In this document: piece by piece, positions 1 through 7,939 of the stretch
Numbering within the stretch: position 1 is the stretch's first letter
How the letters are laid out: each line of letters starts with the position of its first letter
Assembly: GCA_040255525.1 (NCBI GenBank)
Contig: JBDZVD010000003.1
Coordinates: forward strand, 1 to 64,000
Length of the DNA stretch: 64,000 nt
Source: Rugosimonospora sp040255525
GTDB taxonomy: Bacteria > Actinomycetota > Actinomycetes > Mycobacteriales > Micromonosporaceae
Direction: 5' to 3'
The notes under the pieces: generated by a model
Told to the model about the DNA's origin: nothing
The model's database searches: none
What the model saw: the letters and a program-made list of their open reading frames with translations, nothing else
Made by a program: the position numbers and the translations under genes

Positions 1-154
1 TCGCCTGGGTGGCCAGCACGCGGTCGGCGTCGTTGTCCAGGCTCCACACGGTCAGTTGTTTGGCGTCGCCGGTTCCGCTCTTCGACGCGCACGCGGCGAA
101 CCCGACGACGCAGAGCAGCGACGCCACGCCCGCCAGAAGTGCCTTGGTCTTCAT
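1..154 (-). CDS. Sugar ABC transporter substrate-binding lipoprotein, N-terminal fragment
   Basis: Only the first 51 codons are present; the gene runs off the left edge. The ATG at 154 is preceded by a strong AGGAAGGA ribosome site. The N-terminus is a lipoprotein signal peptide: basic KTK, a hydrophobic stretch, then lipobox GFAAC with the modified cysteine at about residue 22. The mature start, ending in LTVWSLDND, resembles family 1 extracellular sugar-binding proteins, where the LTVWS strand begins the first lobe. It would deliver a sugar to a membrane transporter lying outside the window. The adjacent isomerases, dehydrogenase and glycosidase agree with a carbohydrate-uptake role. The sugar cannot be told from the fragment. 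Confidence 0.75.
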   Translation of the reverse strand, partial: MKTKALLAGVASLLCVVGFAACASKSGTGDAKQLTVWSLDNDADRVLATQA

Positions 155-193
155 GGGATTCCTTCCTATGTCGACGCCGTGACCGGCGCGATG

Positions 194-1129
194 TCAGACA
201 ACGAGTAGGGGTGCCAGCGTTCGCCGGGCGATGGCCAGTCCCGCGGTGACCAGCTCGGAGCTGCCACGCCAGACCGGGTCTTCATGCTCGACCGACACGA
301 CGCCGTCGAAGCCGCCCTCGTAGAGCACGTCGACGATTCGGTTCCAGTCGACCTGCCCGAGACCCGGCACCCGGAAGCGCCACCAGGTGTGGTCCCAGGG
401 GTTGTCGCGTTCGCGGGTCTTGCCGAAGAAGCCGTAACGGTCGCGTGCACCGGCGATGACTTCGACATCCTTGGCCTGTACATGAGCGATGTGTGCGACG
501 TACGGGCGCAGTGCGGTGACGGGATCGATGCCGAGCCCGACCAGATGCGATGGGTCGTAGTTCAGCCACAACCCGAGTTCGATCAGCCAGTCCCACAGTT
601 CCGGGGAGTAGGCCAGGTTCGCCGGGTAGGCGTCCGGATGCCAGCCCTCCATCGGACAGTTCTCGATCATCAGCCGGACGCCCCGCTCTCCGGCGTGGTC
701 GACCAGGCGCGGAAGAACCCGCTGGCCCTCCCGCAGGTTGTCCGCCACCGACTTGGTCAGGTCGCGTCCGACGAACGTGCCCACGGTCGGGCACCCCAGC
801 AGCGCGGCAGCGTCGATGCAGGCGCGGACGTGGTCGTTGATGGTGCGCCGGAGATCGGGATCATGGTGCAGGTTGTTCTCGTAGTAGGCCAGCGACGAGA
901 TGCGCAGGGCGTGCTTGTCCATCAGCGCACGCACCTGCTCGGCTTCCCGCTGGCCGAACTGCTCGACGGCGATGTGTGCCGCGGTGAAGGGCCGTTCGTC
1001 GCTGACCGGCCAGGCCGACACCTCCAGCGCGTCGAAGCCATGCTCGCTCGCCCACGCGGCGATCGAGGTCAGGCTCCACTCCGGGAGGCAGGCCGTGAGA
1101 AATCCCAGCTTCAGCATGTTTTCGCTCAT
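194..1129 (-). CDS. Sugar phosphate isomerase/epimerase family protein (TIM barrel)
   Basis: This 311-residue protein has the xylose-isomerase-like TIM-barrel pattern (AP endonuclease 2 superfamily). Likely metal ligands sit in MIENCP, in NYDPSHL and in the C-terminal SVEHEDP. Members isomerise or epimerise sugars or inositol derivatives using a divalent metal. An open frame continues upstream of 1129, but that part overlaps the divergent promoter and looks non-coding. The ATG at 1129 (MSENMLK) or at 1117 (MLKLGF) is the sensible start, with a GAGGG nearby. It is 39 bases downstream of nothing else, and it precedes the sugar-binding lipoprotein on the same strand by 39 bases, so the two probably share a transcript. 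Substrate unknown. Confidence 0.85.
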   Translation of the reverse strand: MSENMLKLGFLTACLPEWSLTSIAAWASEHGFDALEVSAWPVSDERPFTAAHIAVEQFGQREAEQVRALMDKHALRISSLAYYENNLHHDPDLRRTINDHVRACIDAAALLGCPTVGTFVGRDLTKSVADNLREGQRVLPRLVDHAGERGVRLMIENCPMEGWHPDAYPANLAYSPELWDWLIELGLWLNYDPSHLVGLGIDPVTALRPYVAHIAHVQAKDVEVIAGARDRYGFFGKTRERDNPWDHTWWRFRVPGLGQVDWNRIVDVLYEGGFDGVVSVEHEDPVWRGSSELVTAGLAIARRTLAPLLVV

Positions 1130-1136
1130 CCCTCGC

Positions 1137-1161
1137 TGATCCCGGGGACGACCCGGGATCA
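1137..1161. promoter_or_regulatory. Perfect 10-bp inverted repeat in a divergent promoter
   Basis: TGATCCCGGG and CCCGGGATCA are exact reverse complements separated by five bases. The repeat lies immediately upstream of the leftward isomerase start, between divergent sugar genes. It could be a LacI- or ROK-type operator, or a hairpin in the leader of the leftward mRNA. No regulator gene is visible nearby; it may lie beyond the left edge. Confidence 0.6.
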
Positions 1162-1163
1162 AG

Positions 1164-1185
1164 TTAGGACCGATTGAAGACCTAA
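1164..1185. promoter_or_regulatory. Second inverted repeat (TTAGGAC/GACCTAA) in the same divergent promoter
   Basis: TTAGGAC and GACCTAA match as inverted arms at six of seven positions, with an eight-base spacer. It is AT-richer than its surroundings and sits next to the perfect repeat, so the 65-base gap may hold two operators, one for each direction. Confidence 0.45.
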
Positions 1186-1194
1186 TTCGGCCAG

Positions 1195-2295
1195 TTGACA
1201 AGACCGAACTTCGCCAAGTTGACTGCGTTAGTGACCGATCAAAAATCCGAACGCGTGGTCCGCGTGGTCGCTCCCGGCAACGTGGACCTCGTCCCATGCG
1301 AACGGTTGACAACCGGCGCCGCAGATGTCCGGCTACGTACCCTGTTCTCCGGTATTTCCGCCGGAACCGAACTGACGACCTATCTGGGCAGCAACCCTTA
1401 CCTTCACCGTCGGTGGGATAGCGACCACAGACTGTTCGTCGACGGATCGGCGTCCCTGGGCTACCCCGTCATCGGAGCCGGGTACGAAGAGGTCGGCGAG
1501 GTAGTCGAAGTCGGACCGCAGGCCGAGGCAGTCGCCGTCGGCGACGTCGTCTGGGGCATCTGGGGACACCGCAGCGACGGGGTCCTGCCCGCCGCCACAG
1601 CCGCTCACCAGGTGTTGCCGCCGGACGCCGACCCCATCGTCGGGGTGTTCGCCCGGGTCGGCGCGGTTGCGCTCAACGCGGTCATCGAAGCCGACATCCA
1701 CGTGGGCGAGACCGTCGCGATATTCGGCCAGGGCGTCATCGGCCTGCTAGCTACTCGGCTGGCGACGCTCAACGGCGCCCGGGTCGTCGCCGTCGACATG
1801 CAGCCCAGCCGCCTGGCGCTCGGTCAGCAGTTCGGCGCCACGCACACGATCCAGGTCGGCGCCGGGCCGGCGGCCGAGGTGGTACGCCAGCTCACCGCGG
1901 GACGCGGCGCCGACGTGTGCATCGAACTCAGCGGCGCCCACGCCGCGCTCCAGGAGGCCATCCGCACCTGCTGCTACAGCGGCCGGGTCGTGGCCGCGGG
2001 CTTCTACCAGGGTGACGGCGCCGCGTTACGGCTCGGCGAGGAGTTCCACCACAACCGGATCGAGCTGATCTCGTCGCAGATCTCCGGACCGCCACCCCGC
2101 TACGCCCACCGCTGGACCCGAGAGCGGCTACACCGGGACTTCATGCGGCTGGTCGTCGAAGGCACCGTCGACCCCCGCCCGCTAGTCAGCCACATCATGC
2201 CCGCGTCGACGGTCGCGCAGACCTTCGCAACGATCGCCGACGGGGCGCCCGACGTGCGCCAGGTTGTGCTCGACTTTCGACAGGAGAACCAGTGA
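1195..2295 (+). CDS. Medium-chain dehydrogenase/reductase, zinc-site-less type
   Basis: The protein has an N-terminal GroES-like domain and a Rossmann domain with the dinucleotide motif AIFGQGVIG at about residues 175-183. The usual catalytic-zinc cysteine motif (GxCGTD) is replaced by GISAGTEL, so it resembles the zinc-independent, BchC-like branch rather than classic sorbitol dehydrogenases. It probably oxidises a sugar or cyclitol for the neighbouring isomerases. The start is uncertain: TTG at 1195 gives 366 residues, while GTG at 1231 gives 354 and leaves room for a promoter. It overlaps the next gene by GTGA, so the two are translationally coupled. Confidence 0.82.
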   Translation: MTRPNFAKLTALVTDQKSERVVRVVAPGNVDLVPCERLTTGAADVRLRTLFSGISAGTELTTYLGSNPYLHRRWDSDHRLFVDGSASLGYPVIGAGYEEVGEVVEVGPQAEAVAVGDVVWGIWGHRSDGVLPAATAAHQVLPPDADPIVGVFARVGAVALNAVIEADIHVGETVAIFGQGVIGLLATRLATLNGARVVAVDMQPSRLALGQQFGATHTIQVGAGPAAEVVRQLTAGRGADVCIELSGAHAALQEAIRTCCYSGRVVAAGFYQGDGAALRLGEEFHHNRIELISSQISGPPPRYAHRWTRERLHRDFMRLVVEGTVDPRPLVSHIMPASTVAQTFATIADGAPDVRQVVLDFRQENQ

Positions 2296-3092
2296 AACTC
2301 GCGTGCCAGGAGCAACTGATCCCGGGCGACAGTCTCGAGCAGAAGTTCGAATGGGCTCTGGCCGCCGGGTGGGACGCCATCGAACTGCGCGGCAAGGGTG
2401 GGCTCGCGTTCCAGCAGCGGTTGCCCGAGCTGCGACGGGCCAGAAGAGCAGGCGTGGTGATGCCCACCGTCTGCGTGGAGATGACACACTTCATCGGCGC
2501 CTTCGACGCCGACCTGCGCGCCGACGCGCTCCAGAACCTGGCATCACAGCTCAGCGTGATCGCCGAGATCGGCGGCGAGGGCGCCATGACGCCTGCCTCT
2601 TGGGGTATGGCCAGCTACCGCCTACCCGCCCTGCACCCAAAACGTTCGAAGGAGGATGACCGCGCGGTCCTCCTCGAAGCGCTGCACACGCTCGGGGAGC
2701 ATGCCCAGCGTGAAGGTGTGCGGCTGTATCTCGAACCGCTCAACCGGTACGAGGACCACATGGTCAACCGCCTCGACGACGCCATGTCGCTCATCGAGGA
2801 GCTCGCATCGCCGGGAGTCGGGATCGTCGCCGACTTCTTCCACATGAACATCGAGGAGACCGACATCAGCCTCTCGCTACGCCGGGCCGCCCCCTACCTG
2901 GGGCACATCCAGGTCAGCGACTCCAACCGCCTGGAACCCGGAGCCGGCCACCTCGACTGGGCCCCGGCACTGGCTACCCTCGCCGACATCGGCTACACCG
3001 GCTACTTCGCGCTGGAAAGCCGGCTCAGCGGACCAGCCGAGCAGTCCATTGCCAGCGCCGCGGCGTTTCTGCGGGGGTCCGACCGGCGATGA
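2292..3092 (+). CDS. Sugar phosphate isomerase/epimerase family protein (TIM barrel)
   Basis: A 266-residue xylose-isomerase-like TIM-barrel protein. Candidate metal ligands are in YLEPLNRYE, GIVADFFHMNIEE, HIQVSDSNR and FALESRL, the order seen in hydroxypyruvate-isomerase and tagatose-epimerase relatives. The GTG start overlaps the stop of the dehydrogenase, and its own stop overlaps the start of the glycosidase, so it is the middle gene of a tightly coupled three-gene operon. It is distinct from the leftward isomerase at 194-1129, so two isomerase steps or two substrates are likely. Confidence 0.87.
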   Translation: MKLACQEQLIPGDSLEQKFEWALAAGWDAIELRGKGGLAFQQRLPELRRARRAGVVMPTVCVEMTHFIGAFDADLRADALQNLASQLSVIAEIGGEGAMTPASWGMASYRLPALHPKRSKEDDRAVLLEALHTLGEHAQREGVRLYLEPLNRYEDHMVNRLDDAMSLIEELASPGVGIVADFFHMNIEETDISLSLRRAAPYLGHIQVSDSNRLEPGAGHLDWAPALATLADIGYTGYFALESRLSGPAEQSIASAAAFLRGSDRR

Positions 3093-4405
3093 AGCACCTT
3101 TGGCATGCGGCCGAGGATGTCCTGAACGCGAACTGGACCGGCGGCGCCACGCTCCCCTCCCGCCGCCAGTACCCGCACCAGTGGAGCTGGGACTCGGCGT
3201 TCAACAGCATCGGCTGGGCCAGGCTCGCGCCGGACCGGGCCAGAACCGAACTCCGATCCCTGTTCGAGGGCCAATGGGCCTCGGGGCGTGTCCCGCAGAT
3301 CATCTTCAACCCCGACGTCGACCCGCACGCCTACTTCCCCGGTCCTGACTTCTGGCGCACCACCACCATCGCCGGGGCTCCACCCACGCCAACGTCTGGC
3401 ATCGTTCAGCCGCCGATACACGCGCGGGCCGCGCTGGCCACCTACCTCGCCGACCCACAGTCCGACGCGTCCATGGACTTTCTGCGCGCGCTGTATCCGC
3501 GACTGCGCTCCTGGCACGGGTACCTACGTCAGCATCGGGACATCGGCGCAGGCGGGCTGGCCGCGATTGTTCACCCGTGGGAATCCGGGTTGGACAACAG
3601 CCCATTGTGGGACCACGTCCTGGGCAAACGGATCGGTGACGGACAGGCCGAGGACTACATCCGGCGAGACCTCACCCACATCGACACAAGCCACCGACCA
3701 ACCGATGCTGACTACCGCGCATACGTGGTCCTGGCCAGCCACTACCGCGATACCGGCTACAGGGACGAGAAGCTGAACGACCACCGTTTCATCGTCGAGG
3801 ATCCGCTCTTTAACGCAGTCCTCCTGGACGCCGAGCTCTGCTGTGCCCGCATCGCGGAACTACTCGGCCAAGACCCTCGCCCTCATCGGGCGGCCGCGCG
3901 AGGTATCCATCACGCGCTGGTCACCCGGTTGTGGGACAGCGAAGCCAACCGGTTCGCTGCCCGAGACGTCCGTACCGGGGCGCTGTCCCAAACACCCACC
4001 ATCGGATCGCTGATCCCACTCCTGGATCCCTGGCTGACCCAACAGATGCGCGAACAGGTGCTGAGGCTGGCCTACTCCGAAGAGTTCGCCGGTGGCTGCG
4101 AGTATCCAATGCCCAGCACGGCATTACGCTCACCGGACTTCGACCGCTACCGGTACTGGCGCGGCCCGACCTGGATAAGCACCAACTGGCTCATGTGGAC
4201 CGCCGCAACCGCTGCCGGCGCCGACGAGTTGGCCGGGATTATCGCGCGGGCGAGCATCGAACTGGTCGACCGGGCCGGGTTCCGCGAATACTATGACCCG
4301 CTGGACGGCGCGGGCCTCGGCTCAGACCTTTTCAGTTGGACAGCAGCCCTGACCCTGGACTTTCTCGCCTCCACTGGCGTGCCTACCGACACCGCCGCCG
4401 GCTGA
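3089..4405 (+). CDS. GH63/MGH1-like glycoside hydrolase
   Basis: This 438-residue protein matches the (alpha/alpha)6-barrel family that includes mannosylglycerate hydrolase and GH63 enzymes. Diagnostic stretches are HQWSWDSAF near residue 32, HPWESGLDNSPLWD near residue 157, where a catalytic acid is expected, and YWRGPTWISTNW near residue 350. There is no signal peptide, so it acts in the cytoplasm on an imported glycoside. It starts in an ATGA overlap with the isomerase. The operon logic is import, glycoside hydrolysis, then isomerisation and oxidation of the released sugar. The natural glycoside is unknown. Confidence 0.82.
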   Translation: MKHLWHAAEDVLNANWTGGATLPSRRQYPHQWSWDSAFNSIGWARLAPDRARTELRSLFEGQWASGRVPQIIFNPDVDPHAYFPGPDFWRTTTIAGAPPTPTSGIVQPPIHARAALATYLADPQSDASMDFLRALYPRLRSWHGYLRQHRDIGAGGLAAIVHPWESGLDNSPLWDHVLGKRIGDGQAEDYIRRDLTHIDTSHRPTDADYRAYVVLASHYRDTGYRDEKLNDHRFIVEDPLFNAVLLDAELCCARIAELLGQDPRPHRAAARGIHHALVTRLWDSEANRFAARDVRTGALSQTPTIGSLIPLLDPWLTQQMREQVLRLAYSEEFAGGCEYPMPSTALRSPDFDRYRYWRGPTWISTNWLMWTAATAAGADELAGIIARASIELVDRAGFREYYDPLDGAGLGSDLFSWTAALTLDFLASTGVPTDTAAG

Positions 4406-4609
4406 TCCACGCGTACACTCGCCGCCAGCGGTCGATCGCCGGTGAGGCAGGCGTACCGGTTTGCCCTGGACCTGACGCCGGCTCAGGAGCGGCGTTCGGC
4501 CCACTGCCAGCCGGGGTGAGGCTGCAGGTTCAAGGGCACGTCGCCGGCTACCTCGGACCCAACCTCACCCCGCCGTGCCACGACGGCCGCCGTCGGCGCC
4601 GCAAAGCCC

Positions 4610-5581
4610 TCAGCCGTGCAGGTTGCGGCGGAGAAAGCCGCGCCAGGTCTGCTCGAACGAGCGGGCCAGGGCCGACGTAGCCGCGAAGCGGTCCCAGGCG
4701 TGGAACGCACGGGCGTAGAGGTGCAGGTCGACCGGGACGCCGGCGGCGGTCAACCGGCGCGCGAAGTCGATGCCCTCGTCCCGCAGCAGATCGAGCTGGG
4801 CAACGGCGACGAAGGTGTCCGGCAGGTCGGTGAGGTCGGTGGCCCGGCCGGGCGCGGAGTATGGGTGCACGTCGGCAGCGCCGAGGCGCTCGCCCAGGAC
4901 AGCCGCCCAGGCAAGCCGGATATCCGGGCGGGCGAAGACGATCTCGGCGGTGGGCTCGAAGCTCGACGGTGTTTCGAGGCGGTCGTCGAGCATCGGGTAG
5001 AGCAGGGACAGCGAGCGCGGCCGCGGAGCGTGCCGGTCACGCACCATGAGCGCGGTGGCCGCGGCGGGCCCTCCACCACCACTGGCCCCGGCAAGCCCGA
5101 TCCGCTGGGGGTCGATCCGGTGCGTGTCGGCGTGCTCGGCGAGGTGGGTGTAGGCGAGGTAGCCGTCCTCCGCGGCGCCGGGGGCCCGGGTCTCCGGGGC
5201 GAGCCGGTAGACGACGGCGGCCAGGACGCAGTCGAGGTCCAGGGCCAGGGCGCTGTGGTACGCGTCGTCGTCGCGGGCGTTGTCGCCGAGGACCTGCGCG
5301 CCGGCGTGGAACCAGAGCAGGGCCGGGAGGGTGTCCTCGGCGCCGGCCGGGCGGTACAGGACCACCTCGAGCTCGCTCCGGTCCTCCCGGGGGATGCGCA
5401 GGGTCTCGATCAAGACCCGGGGATCCGGCACGGTCGCCGGCCGGAGCGCTGCCGCCGCGCGAAGTTGGCTGCGCAGCCCGGGGATGTCGGACAGTTCGAG
5501 CAGGGTGCCGTTCGCGGCCTTGGGCATGGCCGCGAAGGCTGCGGCGAGTTCGGGATCGAGCGCGTCGGTTTTCGGAGGCAT
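4610..5581 (-). CDS. Alpha/beta hydrolase (hormone-sensitive-lipase-like esterase)
   Basis: A 323-residue esterase. The nucleophile elbow is GASGGG with Ser at about 167; the likely acid is Asp264 in AQLDLLRDEG and the base His294 in ARAFHAWD. The family oxyanion motif HGGG is altered to HAGA at residues 92-95, an unusual change that may affect activity or substrate range. The ATG at 5581 follows AAAGGGA and begins 11 bases after the upstream SDR gene, so the two are co-transcribed. The pair is probably repressed by the divergent TetR protein. The 204 bases downstream to 4405 hold no gene that I can recognise. Confidence 0.85.
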   Translation of the reverse strand: MPPKTDALDPELAAAFAAMPKAANGTLLELSDIPGLRSQLRAAAALRPATVPDPRVLIETLRIPREDRSELEVVLYRPAGAEDTLPALLWFHAGAQVLGDNARDDDAYHSALALDLDCVLAAVVYRLAPETRAPGAAEDGYLAYTHLAEHADTHRIDPQRIGLAGASGGGGPAAATALMVRDRHAPRPRSLSLLYPMLDDRLETPSSFEPTAEIVFARPDIRLAWAAVLGERLGAADVHPYSAPGRATDLTDLPDTFVAVAQLDLLRDEGIDFARRLTAAGVPVDLHLYARAFHAWDRFAATSALARSFEQTWRGFLRRNLHG

Positions 5582-5592
5582 GGGAGTCCCTT

Positions 5593-6354
5593 TCAGAAGA
5601 GGGGAGGCTGGCCGCTGCCGGCGGTGATGCCGCCGTCGACGGGCAGGATGGTGCCGGTGATGAAACGGGCGTCGTCCGAAGCCAGGAAGCTGACCGCCCC
5701 GGCGACGTCGGCCGGGGTGCTGAAGCCGGCGAGCGCCCGGCGCTGGTTGAAGCGTTCGATCATGTCTGGGTACTTCAACGCCAGTTCCTCCGGTCCGGTC
5801 AGCGACGGGGCGACGGTGTTCACCCGGATGCCGAACTGGCCGAGATCGAAGGCGAGCCCACGGGTGAAGTTCACGACCGCGCCCTTGGCCGCGTTGTAGG
5901 CGGTGAGCCGGCGGTCGCCGCCGAGTCCGGAGGCGGAGGCGATCTGCACGATGCTGCCGCGGCTGCGCGTCAGGTACGGCAGCGCCGCCTGCGCGCCGAA
6001 GAAGCAGCTGTCGACGTCGGTGCTCATGAGCAGCCGCCAGTCCGCCAGCGTAGTCTCCGCGAACTCCTTACCCAGCCCGACACCGGCATTGGACACCAGG
6101 ACGTCGATGCCCCCGAACCGGGCCGCGCCGGCGTCGATCATCGCCTGTACGTCGTCCTGGCTGGTGACGTCGGTGGCGACCGCAAGCGCGCGGTCGGCAC
6201 CGATCTCGGCCGCGAGGGCATCCAGCCGGTCCTTGCGTCGCGCGGCGAGAACAAGGTTCGCCCCTTCGGCGGCGAACCGCCGGGCAATGCCGTCGCCGAT
6301 GCCGGAGCTGGCGCCGGTGACAACGACCGTCTTGCCGGTGAAGCGCTGTTCCAT
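5593..6354 (-). CDS. Short-chain dehydrogenase/reductase (SDR)
   Basis: A 253-residue classic SDR: TGASSGIG at residues 13-20 binds the cofactor, NAG at 89-91, and the catalytic Ser140, Tyr153 and Lys157 are in place. Arg39-Arg40 after the second strand suggests NADP preference. I prefer the ATG at 6354, which has AGAAGG six bases upstream, over a start at 6390 that would fall in the operator region. It is the first gene of the SDR-esterase operon opposite TetR. The substrate is unknown; with the esterase it may detoxify or use a ketone or lactone. Confidence 0.9.
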   Translation of the reverse strand: MEQRFTGKTVVVTGASSGIGDGIARRFAAEGANLVLAARRKDRLDALAAEIGADRALAVATDVTSQDDVQAMIDAGAARFGGIDVLVSNAGVGLGKEFAETTLADWRLLMSTDVDSCFFGAQAALPYLTRSRGSIVQIASASGLGGDRRLTAYNAAKGAVVNFTRGLAFDLGQFGIRVNTVAPSLTGPEELALKYPDMIERFNQRRALAGFSTPADVAGAVSFLASDDARFITGTILPVDGGITAGSGQPPLF

Positions 6355-6371
6355 AGTGGCCTTCTTTTCGT

Positions 6372-6380
6372 CACTAACTG
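6372..6380. promoter_or_regulatory. Third, degenerate TetR half-operator (CACTAACTG)
   Basis: This resembles the CAGT-N-ACTG core of the two better sites upstream and lies just before the SDR start. It may extend repression into the SDR leader. It is weaker because one arm is altered. Confidence 0.4.
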
Positions 6381-6414
6381 ACGCGATCATGTGACAGAGA
6401 CTGACGATACATGG

Positions 6415-6452
6415 CGACAGTTACTGACACAATGTGGCGTCAGTAACTGTCG
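6415..6452. promoter_or_regulatory. TetR operator pair: perfect 14-bp inverted repeat
   Basis: CGACAGTTACTGAC at 6415-6428 and its exact reverse complement at 6439-6452 are separated by ten bases. Each arm also has its own small palindrome, CAGT-N-ACTG, so the pair can be read as two adjacent dimer sites. They lie between the leftward SDR-esterase operon and the rightward TetR gene, the usual place for an autoregulatory TetR operator. An upstream GTG at 6434 for the TetR gene falls inside this element and is therefore unlikely to be a start. Confidence 0.8.
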
Positions 6453-6472
6453 CGCGTGGTAGAGTCAAGGCC

Positions 6473-7039
6473 GTGCCACGGGACGGGAGTGAAGCGCGGC
6501 TACGGCTACAGGAGGCGGCGCTCGAGCTGTATCTGGAGCGTGGCTACGACAAGACCACGACCGGAGACATCGCCGCCCGCGCCGGCGTCACCGAACGGAC
6601 GTTCTTCCGCCACTTCGCCGACAAGCGCGAAGTGTTCTTCGACGGCGAGTCGCAGCTGCGCGAGCTGCTGACCGACGCGGTCGCCGCGGTGCCGGCCGGG
6701 GCCAAACCGCTGCCCACCCTGCGGGCCGCCTTCCACCAGGCCGTCCCACTGATCGAGCACAACCTCCCGGTCACCGAGCGGCGCTATCCGGTCATCGCCG
6801 CGACGCCTGCGTTGCAGGAGCGGGCGCTGGCCAAGCATGCGGCCCTGGTCACCGCGCTCAGCGACGCCCTGCGCGCCCGGGGCGTCGCCGCGCAGCTCGC
6901 GGCGCTGTGTGCCCAGGTCGGCATGGACACATATTCGATCGCGATCCGCCGCTGGGGAGCCGACCGCACAGAGAATCTCCACACCCACCTCGACAGGGCC
7001 TTCACTGAGCTGCGACTCGCCGCGAACGCCCTGAGGTGA
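6473..7039 (+). CDS. TetR/AcrR family transcriptional regulator
   Basis: The N-terminal 50 residues hold the TetR helix-turn-helix, with RGYDKTTTGDIAARAGVTERTFFRHFADKR split over two helices. The remaining 130 residues form the ligand-binding helical domain. The GTG at 6473 has AAGG just upstream and gives 188 residues, a normal size. It is divergent from the SDR-esterase operon and separated from it by palindromic operators, so it most likely represses that operon and itself. The ligand is unknown. Confidence 0.88.
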   Translation: MPRDGSEARLRLQEAALELYLERGYDKTTTGDIAARAGVTERTFFRHFADKREVFFDGESQLRELLTDAVAAVPAGAKPLPTLRAAFHQAVPLIEHNLPVTERRYPVIAATPALQERALAKHAALVTALSDALRARGVAAQLAALCAQVGMDTYSIAIRRWGADRTENLHTHLDRAFTELRLAANALR

Positions 7040-7195
7040 CCGTCAGGTCCGGCGTTTGACCGGCGCTGGCTATCGCCACCGTGGCCAACCGCACGCCGTG
7101 TCCCGTCGGCGCAGGCCCACGGTCCCGACAGCCGGGCTTCCGGGGTGCGCGACGTACACACCATGGCGCAGCAGGGCGCGATCTGGTGGTGGTAG

Positions 7196-7741
7196 GCCAG
7201 CTCCCGATCCCTGGTCGCACGGAAATGCGACCGGGATCCGCGCATCCGCGCCGGCCTGCACGTCGCCTCCGTCGCATACGTCGCGCTGGCCCCGAACCTG
7301 CCCCACCCGACCGCCGGCACCGATGCGGCACAGGCCCGCTTCTGGCCGATCGAGGACCTCGACCTCGACACCCAACGCGCCGCATGGCTGCAACGTCAGC
7401 CCTACCGCGCTGACGCCCCGGTCCTCGCGTACGACCACGCGCGGATTCTCTCCCATGCCCTCGACCGGATCAGAGCGAAGCTGGAGTACACCACCCTCGC
7501 GGCGCAGTTCGTCACCGAGCCGTTCACGCTGGCCGATCTGCGCCGCGTCTACCAGGCAGTCTGGGGAAGTGCGCCCGACCTGGCGAACTTCCGCCGCAAG
7601 GTTCTCAAGACCCCCGGGTTCGTCGTCGCAACCAACGAGCACCGCTCGGCGGCCAGCGAACGTGGCGGTGCGCCCCCGCTGCTCTATCGCCGCGGCGGCG
7701 CCCAGCGAATCGACCCACCGTTCACCTTCGAACGCGATTAG
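7196..7741 (+). pseudogene. Remnant of a NUDIX-type (NrtR-like) transcriptional regulator, 5' part lost
   Basis: The third forward frame encodes a recognisable C-terminal part: HVASVAYVALAP ends a NUDIX fold, followed by ARFWPIEDL. It then continues through the NUDIX-associated winged helix (TLADLRRVYQAVWG, NFRRKVLKTPGFV) to a TAG at 7739. A TAG at 7193 interrupts the frame upstream, and I cannot find a start or the NUDIX box in the remaining sequence. Intact homologues need roughly 100 more N-terminal residues. The gene therefore looks like a decaying remnant, not a short functional regulator. Confidence 0.7.
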
Positions 7742-7939
7742 CACGTGACCGCACGGTCGGGGTCTTGGCGCAACCATCCCCTCACCGCGCGGGCGACGAA
7801 CTCTGCCACGGCCGCGAAGCCGACCTCCCCACCAGTTCCGGCAACCGACGGACCCGGCTACTCCGCGACGCTGTCCGCACGCCTGCTGACCGCCGACTCA
7901 GTACCGTCGGGATTCACCCCGCAGCGCCCCGGCAGTGAG

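Noticed and set aside
6434..6472. GTG at 6434 as the TetR start
   Set aside because: It lies inside the operator palindrome and adds residues not expected at the family N-terminus; GTG 6473 has AAGG upstream.
7070..7777. A 235-codon leftward open frame over the NUDIX remnant
   Set aside because: Its translation has no family signature, while the opposite strand carries a clear NrtR-type winged helix.
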